Assembly: GCA_910584125.1 (NCBI GenBank)
Contig: CAJTXU010000007.1
Coordinates: 20,338-84,337, forward strand
DNA: 64,000 nt
Direction: 5' to 3'
DNA from: an uncultured Muribaculaceae bacterium
Lineage (GTDB): Bacteria > Bacteroidota > Bacteroidia > Bacteroidales > Muribaculaceae
Part shown: one piece after another, positions 32,246 through 41,150 of the stretch
Position numbering within the stretch: position 1 is the stretch's first letter
Layout of the letters: every line of letters starts with the position of its first letter
Position numbers and translations under genes: made by a program
Notes under the pieces: model-generated
The model's input: only the letters and a program-made list of their open reading frames with translations
What the model was told of the DNA's origin: nothing
The model's database searches: none

Positions 32246-33631
32246 ATGGACCAGGATATAGAAAGAGACATAACCGACGCATCGGGATTCGAGACCGAAG
32301 ACGGAGGCAACGCCATAATAAAGGTGATAGGCGTGGGCGGCGGTGGCGGCAACGCGGTGAACTACATGTACCAGCAGAACATCCCGCTCATCAAGTACGT
32401 GGTCTGCAACACCGACAAGCAGGCGCTCGAGATGTCGCCCGTCGGCAACAAGCTGCTGATTGGCCGCGGCGTCACCAACGGCCGCGGGGCCGGCAACAAG
32501 CCCGAGGTCGGCCGCGAATGCGCCGAGGAGAGCATCGAGGATATCCGCGCCCTCTTCCGCGACGAGACCGAGATGGTGTTCATCACCGCCGGAATGGGCG
32601 GAGGCACCGGCACCGGCGCGGCCCCCGTCGTGGCCCGCGAGGCCAAGGAGGCCGGCATGCTCACCATCGGCATTGTCACCGTGCCCTTCATGTTCGAGGG
32701 CAAGAAGAAGATCCTCAAGGCTCTGGCCGGAGCCAAGGAGATGAAGAAATACGTCGACTCGCTGCTGATCATCAACAACGAGAACATCATCGAGCTCTAC
32801 AAGGACTTCAACCTCTTCAACGCCTTCAGCAAGGCCGACGACACGCTGGCCAACGCCGCCCGAAGCATCTCGGAGATCATCAGCGAGACATGCTATATCA
32901 ACGTCGATTTTCAGGACGTCAAGACCACGCTCAAGGACAGCGGCGCGGCCATCATAGCCACGGCGATAGGAGAGGGGGAGCACCGCATAACCGACGCCAT
33001 CCAGAAGGCCCTGCACTCGCCCCTGCTCAAGAGCCACGACATCAACACCTCCAAGCGCCTGCTCTTCAAGTTCATGGGCTCGAAAGACTCCGAGAACGCG
33101 CTGCGCGCCGAGGAGATTGCCGAGATCACCAACTTCACCACCAAGCTCCCCTCGAGCATCGACGTGAAGTGGGGCATAGGCGACGACCCCTCGATGGGCG
33201 ACAAGGTGAAGATTACCGTGCTCGCCTCGGGCTTCGACGTCACCATCTTCGAAAGCTCCGACAAGGACGAGAACGGCGAGAAACCCAAGGAGACCGTCGT
33301 GTTCCGGAGCGGCGAGAACAGCACGCCCGAGGTCGCGGCCAAGGAGAAGGACGAGACGCGCCAGATCGCCGAGGTCTACGGCTCCGACAAACTCAAGGAG
33401 CAGGAGCGCGAAGCCGCCCGTCTCAAATACGCCGTGCTGAAGCCCAGCCAGTTCGACGACCACGAGGCCATAGCCCTGCTCGAGAAGTATCCGACCTACT
33501 CGCGCCCCCAGCAGGTCAAGGAGCAGCTCCACAAGCTCTCGCTCGGCCAGCCCGTCAAGCCCGCGCAACGTCCCGAACGCCGCGACGAGCCGCGCGACGG
33601 CGGCGCACAGATCACCTTCGGCGGCTTCTGA
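32246..33631 (+). CDS. ftsZ: Cell division GTPase FtsZ
   Basis: FtsZ is the tubulin-like GTPase that forms the division ring. The 461-residue product has the N-terminal VIGVGGGGGNAVNYM, the GTP signature GGGTGTGAAPVVA at about 118-130, and the synergy loop NVDFQDVKTTL near 219. The C-terminal linker is long and charged (residues 330-450). The very end, GGAQITFGGF, does not resemble the usual proteobacterial conserved tail that binds FtsA and ZipA. It closes the division cluster. Confidence 0.97.
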   Translation: MDQDIERDITDASGFETEDGGNAIIKVIGVGGGGGNAVNYMYQQNIPLIKYVVCNTDKQALEMSPVGNKLLIGRGVTNGRGAGNKPEVGRECAEESIEDIRALFRDETEMVFITAGMGGGTGTGAAPVVAREAKEAGMLTIGIVTVPFMFEGKKKILKALAGAKEMKKYVDSLLIINNENIIELYKDFNLFNAFSKADDTLANAARSISEIISETCYINVDFQDVKTTLKDSGAAIIATAIGEGEHRITDAIQKALHSPLLKSHDINTSKRLLFKFMGSKDSENALRAEEIAEITNFTTKLPSSIDVKWGIGDDPSMGDKVKITVLASGFDVTIFESSDKDENGEKPKETVVFRSGENSTPEVAAKEKDETRQIAEVYGSDKLKEQEREAARLKYAVLKPSQFDDHEAIALLEKYPTYSRPQQVKEQLHKLSLGQPVKPAQRPERRDEPRDGGAQITFGGF

Positions 33632-33700
33632 GCCGACATAACATCTCATGATTTACCGTAACTCAACTAAATAAAACAAAGACACAGCATCCCGAACAAG

Positions 33701-35347
33701 ATGGAAAATTCATTTTCAATGGTGGCCAAGACCTATCAGGGTCTTGAGGACGTGCTGCGCGACGAGCTGCTGAGCCTCGGCGCCGAGAACGTGGAGATAG
33801 GTCGCCGCATGGTGAGCTTCGAGGGCGACCTCGAGCTGATGTACAAGGCCAACCTCTGCTGCCGCACGGCCCTGAGGATTTTGAAACCGATTGAAAAGTT
33901 CACGGCCCGCACCCCCGACGAGCTTTATGACGTGGTGCGCGATATCGAATGGGAGAAATACATGACGACCGAGACGACGTTCGCCATCGATTCGACAGTC
34001 AACAGCGAGGAGTTCACCCATTCACGCTTCGTGACCTACAGGGTCAAGGACGGCATCGTCGACCACTTCTCGGACACGTGCGGCAAGCGTCCATCGATCA
34101 GCGTCGCCAATCCCGACAGAATCTTCGACGTGCATATCTCCGACAACCGGGTCACCATCTCGCTCGACTCGAGCGGCGAGCCCCTCTCCAAACGCGGATA
34201 CCGCGCCGAGCAGACCGAAGCGCCAATCAGCGAGGTCCTCGCCGCCGGAATCATCCTCAAGACAGGCTGGCGCGGCGACTGCGACTTCGCCGACCCGATG
34301 TGCGGCTCGGGAACGTTCCTCATCGAGGCCGCCCTAATCGCCGCAAACATCAATCCGGGAATCTACCGCACCGGTTTCGCCTTCGAGAAGTGGGATGATT
34401 TCGACGCCGACCTCTTCGAGGCCCTCTATAACGACGACAGCGCCGAGCGCGAGTTCAAGTGCAAGATATACGGCGGCGACATCGACCCCGAGGCCGTGCA
34501 GACGGCCCGCCGCAACATAAAATCAGCCCAGGTGGAGGAGATGATCGAGCTCTCCTGCCGTCCTATGGCCGACTGGACCGAGAACCCCGAGGAGGGCGTC
34601 CTCGTCATGAATCCCCCCTACGGCAAGCGTCTGCGCCCCGACGACATGGAGGAGCTATACCGTGGCATCGGCACATGCCTCAAGCGCAATTTCCGCGGAT
34701 GGCACGCCTGGATCATCAGCCTCGACAACGAGGATTTCGACTGGATCGGCCTCAAGCCCTCAATCAAACTGCCGTTGCTCAACGGCAGCCTCGAGTGCTC
34801 GCTGCGTGAGTACGTGATGTTCGACGGCCGCTACAATGACTTCCGCTCGGAGGGTGGCTCGGTCAAGGGCTTCGACGCCGACGGCGAGCAAAACCGCGGC
34901 CCGCGCAAGATGAAGCGCCTGTCGGACGACGAATGGAAGCGCGAGACCCGCAAGTTCGGCCAGCACGACCGCAGGCCGTCGGGCTACTCCGGCCGCAAGG
35001 AAGAGAGAAGGGATTTCCGCCGAGACGACAGGCGTGATGACAGGCGGGACGACCGCAGGGATTACCGACGTGACGACCGACGTGACGACCGCAAGGATTT
35101 CCGACGCGACGACCGACGTGACGACCGCCGCGACGACCGAAAGGATTTCCGACGCGACGACCGCCGTCCGCAGGGCCGCGACGACCGCCGTCCGCAGGGC
35201 CGCGACGACCGCCGCAAATCAGGCCGCGACGACCGCCGCGACAAGGGTCCCGTCAGCATAACGCCCAAGACTCCGAGCATCGACCCGGGCCGACAGACGG
35301 TGATCAACCCCGTGCATTTCCGCAAACGCAAGGACCGTAACGACTAA
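33701..35347 (+). CDS. THUMP-domain RNA methyltransferase with Asp/Arg-rich tail
   Basis: A 548-residue enzyme of the RlmL/YpsC class, which methylates N2 of guanine in 23S rRNA (G2445 in E. coli) using S-adenosylmethionine. It has an N-terminal ferredoxin-like and THUMP region (1-155), then a Rossmann methyltransferase domain with DPMCGSGTFLIEAALIA near 205 and the catalytic motif NPPYGKRL at 304-311. From about residue 405 the protein becomes a disordered basic-acidic tail dominated by RDDRR, RRDDRKDF and RPQGRDDR repeats up to 530. Such tails usually bind RNA; that is inference. The exact target base is not proven. Confidence 0.88.
   Translation: MENSFSMVAKTYQGLEDVLRDELLSLGAENVEIGRRMVSFEGDLELMYKANLCCRTALRILKPIEKFTARTPDELYDVVRDIEWEKYMTTETTFAIDSTVNSEEFTHSRFVTYRVKDGIVDHFSDTCGKRPSISVANPDRIFDVHISDNRVTISLDSSGEPLSKRGYRAEQTEAPISEVLAAGIILKTGWRGDCDFADPMCGSGTFLIEAALIAANINPGIYRTGFAFEKWDDFDADLFEALYNDDSAEREFKCKIYGGDIDPEAVQTARRNIKSAQVEEMIELSCRPMADWTENPEEGVLVMNPPYGKRLRPDDMEELYRGIGTCLKRNFRGWHAWIISLDNEDFDWIGLKPSIKLPLLNGSLECSLREYVMFDGRYNDFRSEGGSVKGFDADGEQNRGPRKMKRLSDDEWKRETRKFGQHDRRPSGYSGRKEERRDFRRDDRRDDRRDDRRDYRRDDRRDDRKDFRRDDRRDDRRDDRKDFRRDDRRPQGRDDRRPQGRDDRRKSGRDDRRDKGPVSITPKTPSIDPGRQTVINPVHFRKRKDRND
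35015..35240 (+). repeat. In-frame tandem repeats coding the RDDRR tail
   Basis: Short units related to CGACGACCGCCG and GGATTTCCGACG repeat in frame, encoding Arg-Asp-Asp-Arg words. Two consecutive near-identical 24-bp units (35165-35212) encode RRPQGRDD. Copy number is likely to vary between strains. Confidence 0.8.
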
Positions 35348-35359
35348 ACCCGAAACAGG

Positions 35360-36331
35360 ATGATCCGCAGGCATGTGATGGGAAAGGAGGGGATGACGCT
35401 GGCCCTCGCCGCCGCGCTGGCCATGGCGGCCGTCGCGTTCTTCTGCGCCGCCCCGCAGTCGCTCGGCGGCGACATGGGCATATGCCTCCCTTCGCCCAAC
35501 CGCTGGGGCATGACCCCGCTCGGAGGCTGGATCTTCAATCTCTCCGCGCTGCTTGTGGCCACCGTCACGCTCTATTTCTTCAACAAGCAGTTCACAGTGG
35601 TGCAGGGCTCCGACACCGTGCTGACGGGCATGTTCATATTCACGGCGTGCTCGAACGTCTGGGTGTCGGGCATACTGACGTCGTCGGGCATAATGGCCCT
35701 GGCAAACCTGATATGCCTCTCGGTGCTGTTCGGCTGCTGGCAGAAGCACAACGCGACCCAGGAGATGTTCCTGATAGCCACGATCCTGGCCGTAGGCTCG
35801 ATGTTCCAGTATGCGTTCATCTTCATGACCCCGGTCTACCTGCTCGGGGCCATGATGCTGAAATGCTTCAATTTCCGTTGCCTTGTGGCATATCTGATGG
35901 GGCTCGCCGCCCCATACTGGGTGGCCGTCGGACTTGGCATAGTGTCGGTCGACGCCTTCACGATGCCGACGTTCACCAACCTCTTCGACGGCTTCGCCTC
36001 CCGCAGCGGTCTGCTGGTAGGGATGCTCAACGTGGCGGTGACGGCGTTCATCGGCCTGATACTGGCCTTCAACAACGGCGTCCGCCTCTACGCCGGCAAC
36101 ACGCAGCGGCGTCTCTACAACATGGTGGTCGACCTGCTCGGGGTGGCCTGCGTGATGTGCATGCTGCTCGACTTCAACAACATGGTGGCCTACATGGCTA
36201 CGCTCTATATGATCACGGCCTTCCAGCTGGCCAATCTGTTCGCCCTGTGGCACGTGCACCGCGGCGGCCTCTGGCTGTTCATGCTCTCGCTGCTCTATGT
36301 GGCGGCTTACCTGATAATGATACTCGGATGA
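35360..36331 (+). CDS. Polytopic membrane protein of unknown function
   Basis: A 323-residue, very hydrophobic protein with about eight to ten predicted membrane helices (first near residues 12-31). I do not recognise a conserved catalytic motif. Charged residues are few and mostly at loops such as NTQRRLYN. Its stop codon overlaps the pdxB start as ATGA, so the two are translationally coupled. The length and Bacteroidota setting resemble the DUF6427-type membrane proteins, but this is only a guess. Confidence 0.65.
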   Translation: MIRRHVMGKEGMTLALAAALAMAAVAFFCAAPQSLGGDMGICLPSPNRWGMTPLGGWIFNLSALLVATVTLYFFNKQFTVVQGSDTVLTGMFIFTACSNVWVSGILTSSGIMALANLICLSVLFGCWQKHNATQEMFLIATILAVGSMFQYAFIFMTPVYLLGAMMLKCFNFRCLVAYLMGLAAPYWVAVGLGIVSVDAFTMPTFTNLFDGFASRSGLLVGMLNVAVTAFIGLILAFNNGVRLYAGNTQRRLYNMVVDLLGVACVMCMLLDFNNMVAYMATLYMITAFQLANLFALWHVHRGGLWLFMLSLLYVAAYLIMILG

Positions 36332-37356
36332 AGATAATAGCAGACGAAAACATACCCTTTCTGCGCGGGCGCCTGGAGGCCATGCGCCCCGGCGGCGCCG
36401 AGGTGACATATGTCGACCAGTTCGGGTTCACGCCCGGTCTGGTGCGCGACGCCGACGCCGTCGTGATTCGCACGCGCACGCGCTGCGACGCCTCGCTGCT
36501 TGAAGGCTCGTCGGTGCGTCTGGTCGCCACGGCCACCATCGGCATGGATCAGATTGACCTCGGCTGGTGCGCCGGCCGGGGCATAGAGGTGCGCAACGCC
36601 CCCGGCTGCAACGCCCCGGGCGTGGCCCAGTATGTGTGGGCCTCGCTGCTGCGCTCGGGCTTCGACCCGGCGAGGCATACGCTCGGCATAGTTGGATGCG
36701 GCAACGTCGGCTCGGTGGTGCGCGAATGGGGCGAGTCGCTGGGATGCCGCATGCTCGTGTCCGACCCTCCGCGTCAGGAAGCCGGAATGCCCGGCGAATA
36801 CACGCCGCTCGACCGTCTGCTTGCCGAGAGCGACGCCGTGACGCTCCACACGCCGCTGACGCTCGCCGGGCCGCACGCCACGCGCCATCTGATCGGGGAG
36901 CGCGAGCTCGCGCTGATGCGCGACGGCGCTATTCTGGTCAACGCCGCCCGCGGACCGGTGGTGGACTTCGAGGCACTGCGCCCCGAGATGACGGGCGGAA
37001 GGCTCCGCGCCATCATCGACACCTGGGAAGGGGAGCCCCGCGTGGACCGCGCGATCCTCGACGCCGCCCTGTACGCGACGTTCCACATCGCCGGATACTC
37101 GCTGCAGGGCAAGCAGCGCGCCACGCGCATGGCCATCGAGGCCGTGGAGCGGGCATTCGGCGTGGAGGTCGACAAGAGCGGTCTCGAGCAGGCCTATGCC
37201 GGTCTCCCCGGCGTGACGGCCGCCGACATCATGGCCTCTTACGATCCGGCCGCCGACACGGCCGCGCTCCGCGCCGCGCCCGACGACTTCGACCGCCTCA
37301 GGCATGACTACGAATACCGCCGCGAGACACGCGTCGGCAACGCCTCAACATTCTAA
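36328..37356 (+). CDS. pdxB: Erythronate-4-phosphate dehydrogenase
   Basis: PdxB oxidises 4-phosphoerythronate in the DXP-independent route to pyridoxal phosphate. The 342-residue product is a D-2-hydroxyacid dehydrogenase: N-terminal KIIADENIPFL, ATIGMDQIDLGW, the NAD-binding GIVGCGNVGSVV, VNAARGPVVD with the catalytic Arg, DTWEGEPRVD with Glu, and FHIAGYSLQGK with the catalytic His. The C-terminal PdxB dimerisation domain is present. The reading frame is open far upstream inside the membrane protein gene, but the ATG at 36328, coupled by ATGA, begins at the conserved N-terminus. Confidence 0.94.
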   Translation: MKIIADENIPFLRGRLEAMRPGGAEVTYVDQFGFTPGLVRDADAVVIRTRTRCDASLLEGSSVRLVATATIGMDQIDLGWCAGRGIEVRNAPGCNAPGVAQYVWASLLRSGFDPARHTLGIVGCGNVGSVVREWGESLGCRMLVSDPPRQEAGMPGEYTPLDRLLAESDAVTLHTPLTLAGPHATRHLIGERELALMRDGAILVNAARGPVVDFEALRPEMTGGRLRAIIDTWEGEPRVDRAILDAALYATFHIAGYSLQGKQRATRMAIEAVERAFGVEVDKSGLEQAYAGLPGVTAADIMASYDPAADTAALRAAPDDFDRLRHDYEYRRETRVGNASTF

Positions 37357-37372
37357 CCGACACCGATTGCCG

Positions 37373-38029
37373 ATGAAGAAATATTACGTTGTATGGTCGG
37401 GCCGTGTGCCCGGCGTCTACGATGACCTGCGCGACGCCCTCGAGCAGGTCGACGACTATCCCGGCGCATCGTTCAAGAGTTTCGAGAGCGCCGAGGCCGC
37501 GGCCGTGGCCTTCAGGCAGGGCTGCGCCCGCGAGGAGGGCCGCGAGGTCGCCGGTCTGCTGCTCGACGCCCAGCGCCGCAATATCCCGGCCTCCGGCCGC
37601 CCGGACTATATGTCGATACCAGAGATCGACCTCTCGGGGTGGGCCGTAGACGCCGCATGCGCCGGCAACCCGGGCCGCATGGAATACCGGGGCGTCGAAC
37701 TCATGACGGGGCGCGAGCTTTTCCGCGTCGGCCCGGTGGAGCATTCCACCAACAACATCGGCGAGTTCCTGGCCATTGTTCACGCGCTGTCGCTGATGTT
37801 CCGTATGGGCGAGCGCCACACGATATACTCTGATTCGAAGACGGGCATGGCATGGGTGCGCGACCGCAAGGTGAAGACACAGCTGAAACGCACGCCGCAG
37901 ACCGAGAGGAGCTTCCAGCTCATGGAGCGCGCCCTGTCATGGCTCAACACGCATACGGTCGATGTCCGCATCCGCAAATGGGAGACAGAGAGATGGGGGG
38001 AGATTCCGGCCGACTTCGGAAGGAAATAG
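37373..38029 (+). CDS. Ribonuclease H with viroplasmin-type N-terminal domain
   Basis: The enzyme cuts RNA in RNA-DNA hybrids. The 218-residue protein begins with the RNA/DNA-hybrid-binding viroplasmin domain (YYVVWSGRVPGVYDDLRDAL, then ASFKSFESAEAA) and continues with an RNase H fold: AVDAACAGNPG (first Asp), NNIGEFLAIVHAL (Glu) and YSDSKTGMAWV (second Asp). The fourth metal ligand is probably the Asp in the last six residues. The ATG at 37373 is chosen; the frame opens 23 codons earlier within pdxB. Its end overlaps queG by 37 nt. Confidence 0.9.
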   Translation: MKKYYVVWSGRVPGVYDDLRDALEQVDDYPGASFKSFESAEAAAVAFRQGCAREEGREVAGLLLDAQRRNIPASGRPDYMSIPEIDLSGWAVDAACAGNPGRMEYRGVELMTGRELFRVGPVEHSTNNIGEFLAIVHALSLMFRMGERHTIYSDSKTGMAWVRDRKVKTQLKRTPQTERSFQLMERALSWLNTHTVDVRIRKWETERWGEIPADFGRK

Positions 38030-38952
38030 AGGCCCGGCTCCTAAGCTCGGGCGCAGTGGCCGTCGGTTTCGCCGAGGCCGGGAGGGTGTCGGCTCAGGCC
38101 GCGGCATGTTTCGACGACTGGCTGGCGGCCGGTCGCAACGCCGGCATGGCCTATATGGCCAATCATAAGGAGATACGCATTGACCCGCGCCTGCTGCTCG
38201 ACGGCGGGGCGCGGACACTCGTATGCATGGCGTTCCCTTACCGCTCGGACGCCGTGCGCGACGCGTCGCTGCCGCGTGTGTCGGCCTACGCGCTGCTTCC
38301 CGACTACCACATGTGGGTGCGCGAGGCGGTGCGCCGCTCCGGGGTGGGGCAGTTGCTCGGCGAGGATGGGCGCGACTGGCGCATATGTGTCGATTCGGCG
38401 CCGGTGATGGAGCGTTATTGGGCCGTGGCCTCAGGAATCGCCGTCAGAGGCGCGAACGGCGCCGCGATAATACCGGGCTACGGACCGGAGGTGATTTTAG
38501 CCGAGATAGCCGCGGCAATGCCTCTGGAGACCGATTCACGGCCGGCACACACATGCCGTGGTTGCGGAGCATGTCTGCGCGCTTGTCCCACGGGGGCTCT
38601 GCGCGGCGACGGGACTATCGACTGTCGCCGCTGCATCAGCTACCTCACCATCGAGCATCGGGGGGGCTGGGACACGACCGAGGCGGCCGCGGCGATGGCC
38701 ACGGCCGCCGGGCGCGGCACGCTGTTCGGCTGCGACCGCTGCGTCGCCGCATGTCCGGAACGAAAGAATAAGGACGTGTCGGCCGAGCCGGTATGCGCGC
38801 CGCTGCCGGGCATTGTCGGCATAACGGCCGTCGACATACTGTCTGGCCCGGAGGCTGACCTGACGCGTATGTTGAAAGGGAGCTGCCTCAAGCGCGCCGG
38901 ACGAGCCGGGCTGAGGCGCAACGCCCTGAACACCCTGCCCGAAACCGAATAG
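37993..38952 (+). CDS. queG: Epoxyqueuosine reductase
   Basis: QueG is a cobalamin and iron-sulfur enzyme that makes queuosine at position 34 of tRNAs in the last biosynthetic step. The 319-residue product has the DUF1730-like N-terminal half (NAGMAYMANHKEIRIDPR; PVMERYWAVASGI) and two [4Fe-4S] motifs, CRGCGACLRACPTGAL with CRRC after it, and CDRCVAACPERK. The open frame extends further upstream but the ATG at 37993, inside the end of the RNase H gene, gives the family start (GRLRKEIEARLLSSGAVAVGF). Neighbours pdxB and the RNase H gene form one transcript with it. Confidence 0.93.
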   Translation: MGGDSGRLRKEIEARLLSSGAVAVGFAEAGRVSAQAAACFDDWLAAGRNAGMAYMANHKEIRIDPRLLLDGGARTLVCMAFPYRSDAVRDASLPRVSAYALLPDYHMWVREAVRRSGVGQLLGEDGRDWRICVDSAPVMERYWAVASGIAVRGANGAAIIPGYGPEVILAEIAAAMPLETDSRPAHTCRGCGACLRACPTGALRGDGTIDCRRCISYLTIEHRGGWDTTEAAAAMATAAGRGTLFGCDRCVAACPERKNKDVSAEPVCAPLPGIVGITAVDILSGPEADLTRMLKGSCLKRAGRAGLRRNALNTLPETE

Positions 38953-38959
38953 CCTTAGG

Positions 38960-39289
38960 TTACATCTTGGCAGTCGCTGAACCCCAGGGCTCGTTGCTGT
39001 TGAGCTCGCGCACGCTTTCGTAATTCTCAGTGGAACGCGAGAGAACCTTCTCGATTTCGTGGACGGAATTCTCGTCGAAATCCTTGTAGTCCCTGTATTT
39101 CTCCTCTTCATCGGAATCGACGGGTATGACGGTCATCTTGTCGTAGAAATTACGGCCCGAGAGGGTAGGGAACTTCTTGTCGAGATAATCTCTGACGGTG
39201 GCCTTGATATCAGCCACCTTGTCGCAATGGTCGAGGCGCAGACGGTATTTCGTTGAATTACCGAAGCTGATAATGCAAATCTTATCCAT
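38960..39289 (-). CDS. Small protein of unknown function
   Basis: A 109-residue, acidic, soluble-looking protein without signal or membrane segment. It starts MDKICIISFGNSTKYRL and has a Tyr/Asp-rich middle (KYRDYKDFDENSVHEIEK). Codon use matches neighbouring genes and the frame is convergent with queG, only 7 bp apart, which supports it being real. I recognise no family. Confidence 0.65.
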   Translation of the reverse strand: MDKICIISFGNSTKYRLRLDHCDKVADIKATVRDYLDKKFPTLSGRNFYDKMTVIPVDSDEEEKYRDYKDFDENSVHEIEKVLSRSTENYESVRELNSNEPWGSATAKM

Positions 39290-39587
39290 AACAACAGTGT
39301 TTATATTACAGTGGTTAAAAGTAATAAGTAAAAAGTAATACGTGCAATGCGAAACGGATATTGACCAGCTGTATCAAAGCCGTCATACCCGCCGCCGAAC
39401 ATAGTGATAACGCCCGAACAGCCCGATGGTTTGCCGCCCCGCCTGAAACCCACGCCAAGTCTTGAACCTTGCATCAAATTACCATCAATTATTTTCTGAA
39501 ATTTTGTTGGATGTTTCACAAAGATTGATTACTTTTGCGATGGTTTTGACGACTATTAGAACCGGATTCAACTAAAACCGATATATT
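39290..39587 (+). promoter_or_regulatory. Intergenic region with GTAANAA tract and promoter
   Basis: A GTAANAA tract is at 39316-39342; it shares an 18-nt stretch with the tract after mscL. A likely -7 element TACTTTTG lies at 39530-39537, with TTTG at 39503-39506 (23-bp spacer, slightly long). The leader to 39588 would be about 45 nt. No gene is supported between 39343 and 39500. Confidence 0.5.
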
Positions 39588-40550
39588 ATGAGAAAAAATC
39601 TACAGCTCATTCCGACTTGCCTCTGCCTCGCGGCAGCCGGCTTCTTCTGCCCGGACGGTGCCCAGGCCCGCGAACTCGTGTTCACTGCCTCGATCGAATC
39701 GGGCGCCGTCGTTTCCGAAATCAGCGATATCGCGCTTCTCTTCCCCGGATTCGCTTATATCGACGCCAATCCCGAGACCTGTGAGGTGACATTCGACCAC
39801 CGCAGGCTGAGACCCTTCATTGACTACGAGCTCATGCTCACCGATGGCGGCGGAATGTTCGCATTCGCCTTCAATCAGCCTCTTACGGCCGAGACACCCA
39901 CCGAACTGACACTGACACTTCCGGCAGGATGCGTATCTGGCATGTGGGAGGACCATACCGAAAATGTCGCCAACGAGAGCCCGGTGACGCTCTCCTACAC
40001 CATCGTGCCCGCCGCCGTTCAGAACGTCCAGCTCTCGCTCACCTCCGTGACCAAGCCGAGCGACAACGGCGAACTTCCCCTCGTCTTGAACGACGTGCCA
40101 CGCCTGTACAACCGCTTCTATCTGAAGGCCGACGTCCCGAGCCTGCTGGCCGCCGGGAGCGAGACTGCCGACGTGACGCTATCGGGAACCGACGGCGCAT
40201 ACAGCGCCACCGCCGTCCTCAAGCAGGCATACGGCACCTCGGAAGACTCGAGCTATTTCTATTTCGACGTCGAAGAGGCACCCGACCAGGTCGGAGACTA
40301 TACGCTCACGATTGCCCCAGGAACCGTGACCGACTCCATCAGATTGAGAAATCCTGAATTCGGAGCCACCAACACCCGGCAGGAAATCAGATTCAAAATC
40401 GTCGAGCGGCTCTCAGGCATCGAGCAGGTGGCGGATGATGACGCCACGATCGGAGCAAAGACCGTGTATCGTCTCGACGGAGTCAGAATTTCGTCCGATG
40501 CCGCCCGCGGACAGATCACGGTAAGTTCCGACGGCAAGAAGCGCCTCTGA
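39588..40550 (+). CDS. Secreted beta-rich protein, paralogue of the protein at 1041
   Basis: A 320-residue exported protein with a signal peptide (1-27, ending ...DGAQA). The body is beta-rich and has LPAGCVSGMWEDHTEN near 120-135, matching LPAGSVHGMWRDD in the 406-residue protein at 1041-2261. The end, TVYRLDGVRIS followed by ITVSSDGKK, is the short C-terminal strand unit of many Bacteroidales secreted proteins. No enzyme motif is visible. It stands alone with its own promoter, 145 bp before rnpA. Confidence 0.72.
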   Translation: MRKNLQLIPTCLCLAAAGFFCPDGAQARELVFTASIESGAVVSEISDIALLFPGFAYIDANPETCEVTFDHRRLRPFIDYELMLTDGGGMFAFAFNQPLTAETPTELTLTLPAGCVSGMWEDHTENVANESPVTLSYTIVPAAVQNVQLSLTSVTKPSDNGELPLVLNDVPRLYNRFYLKADVPSLLAAGSETADVTLSGTDGAYSATAVLKQAYGTSEDSSYFYFDVEEAPDQVGDYTLTIAPGTVTDSIRLRNPEFGATNTRQEIRFKIVERLSGIEQVADDDATIGAKTVYRLDGVRISSDAARGQITVSSDGKKRL

Positions 40551-40618
40551 CCATATGAACCGAACAACCGCCCACGGCCCGCGCCAATTATATTCGGGCT
40601 GAATTGGCGGTTAGCGAA

Positions 40619-40660
40619 TATTTTTGTAATTTTGCGGTTGCAATGTTAGATTGCAACCGC
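40619..40660 (+). promoter_or_regulatory. rnpA promoter overlapping a perfect 5' hairpin
   Basis: Two adjacent -7 matches, TATTTTTG (40619-40626) and TAATTTTG (40627-40634), are followed directly by a perfect 10-bp hairpin, GCGGTTGCAA (40634-40643) with TTGCAACCGC (40651-40660), loop TGTTAGA. Transcripts would start within or next to the hairpin, which could protect the 5' end or serve as an operator. Confidence 0.65.
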
Positions 40661-40694
40661 AAAACGCATATTGCAAAGACACAGACCATCACCA

Positions 40695-41150
40695 ATGGAG
40701 GCTACGGAGAAGAGAAGGCTTACCCTCGGCAAAGAGGAGAAACTGCGACACAAGTCGCTGGTTGACGGCTTGTTCCGCGACGGAACAAGCCTCTACGAGT
40801 ATCCGCTGCGCCTGACCTACCGCGTGCTCGGCCGCGACGAGCTCGAAGCTTCGTTCCGCGACCGCGTGCCCGACCGCATCGGCCCCCTGCAGATGCTCAT
40901 CACCGTGCCCAAGAAGAAGCTGCGCCATGCCGTTGACCGCGTGCGTATGCGCCGTCTGATCCGCGAGGCCTACCGCCTCAACCGGCTGCCTCTGCGCGAC
41001 AGGGCCATAGAGTCAGGCGCCCGCACCGTGCAGATGGCTTTCATTTACCTGCACCCCGAGAAGATGGACTTCGAAACCATCACCAAGAAAATGCGCCGCC
41101 TGCTCGCCAAAGTCGAGCGCGCCGTCGCCCACGAACCCGCCGACAGTTGA
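40695..41150 (+). CDS. rnpA: Ribonuclease P protein component
   Basis: RnpA is the protein subunit of RNase P, which trims tRNA 5' leaders. The 151-residue product starts MEATEKRRLTLGKEEKLRHK and contains the family RNR-like region HAVDRVRMRRLIREAYRLN near residues 82-100. It is longer than E. coli RnpA (119 residues) because of an insertion around residues 45-70. An earlier in-frame TTG at 40671 is rejected because it has no support. Its stop overlaps the yidD start as TTGA. Confidence 0.92.
   Translation: MEATEKRRLTLGKEEKLRHKSLVDGLFRDGTSLYEYPLRLTYRVLGRDELEASFRDRVPDRIGPLQMLITVPKKKLRHAVDRVRMRRLIREAYRLNRLPLRDRAIESGARTVQMAFIYLHPEKMDFETITKKMRRLLAKVERAVAHEPADS

Noticed and set aside
35482..37356. 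A single long 624-residue protein ending as PdxB
   Set aside because: The first 282 codons are out-of-frame translation of the membrane protein gene; PdxB homology begins at the ATG at 36328, which overlaps the previous stop as ATGA.
39301..39519. 72-codon minus-strand frame before the secreted protein gene
   Set aside because: It covers a repeat tract and has no coding signature.
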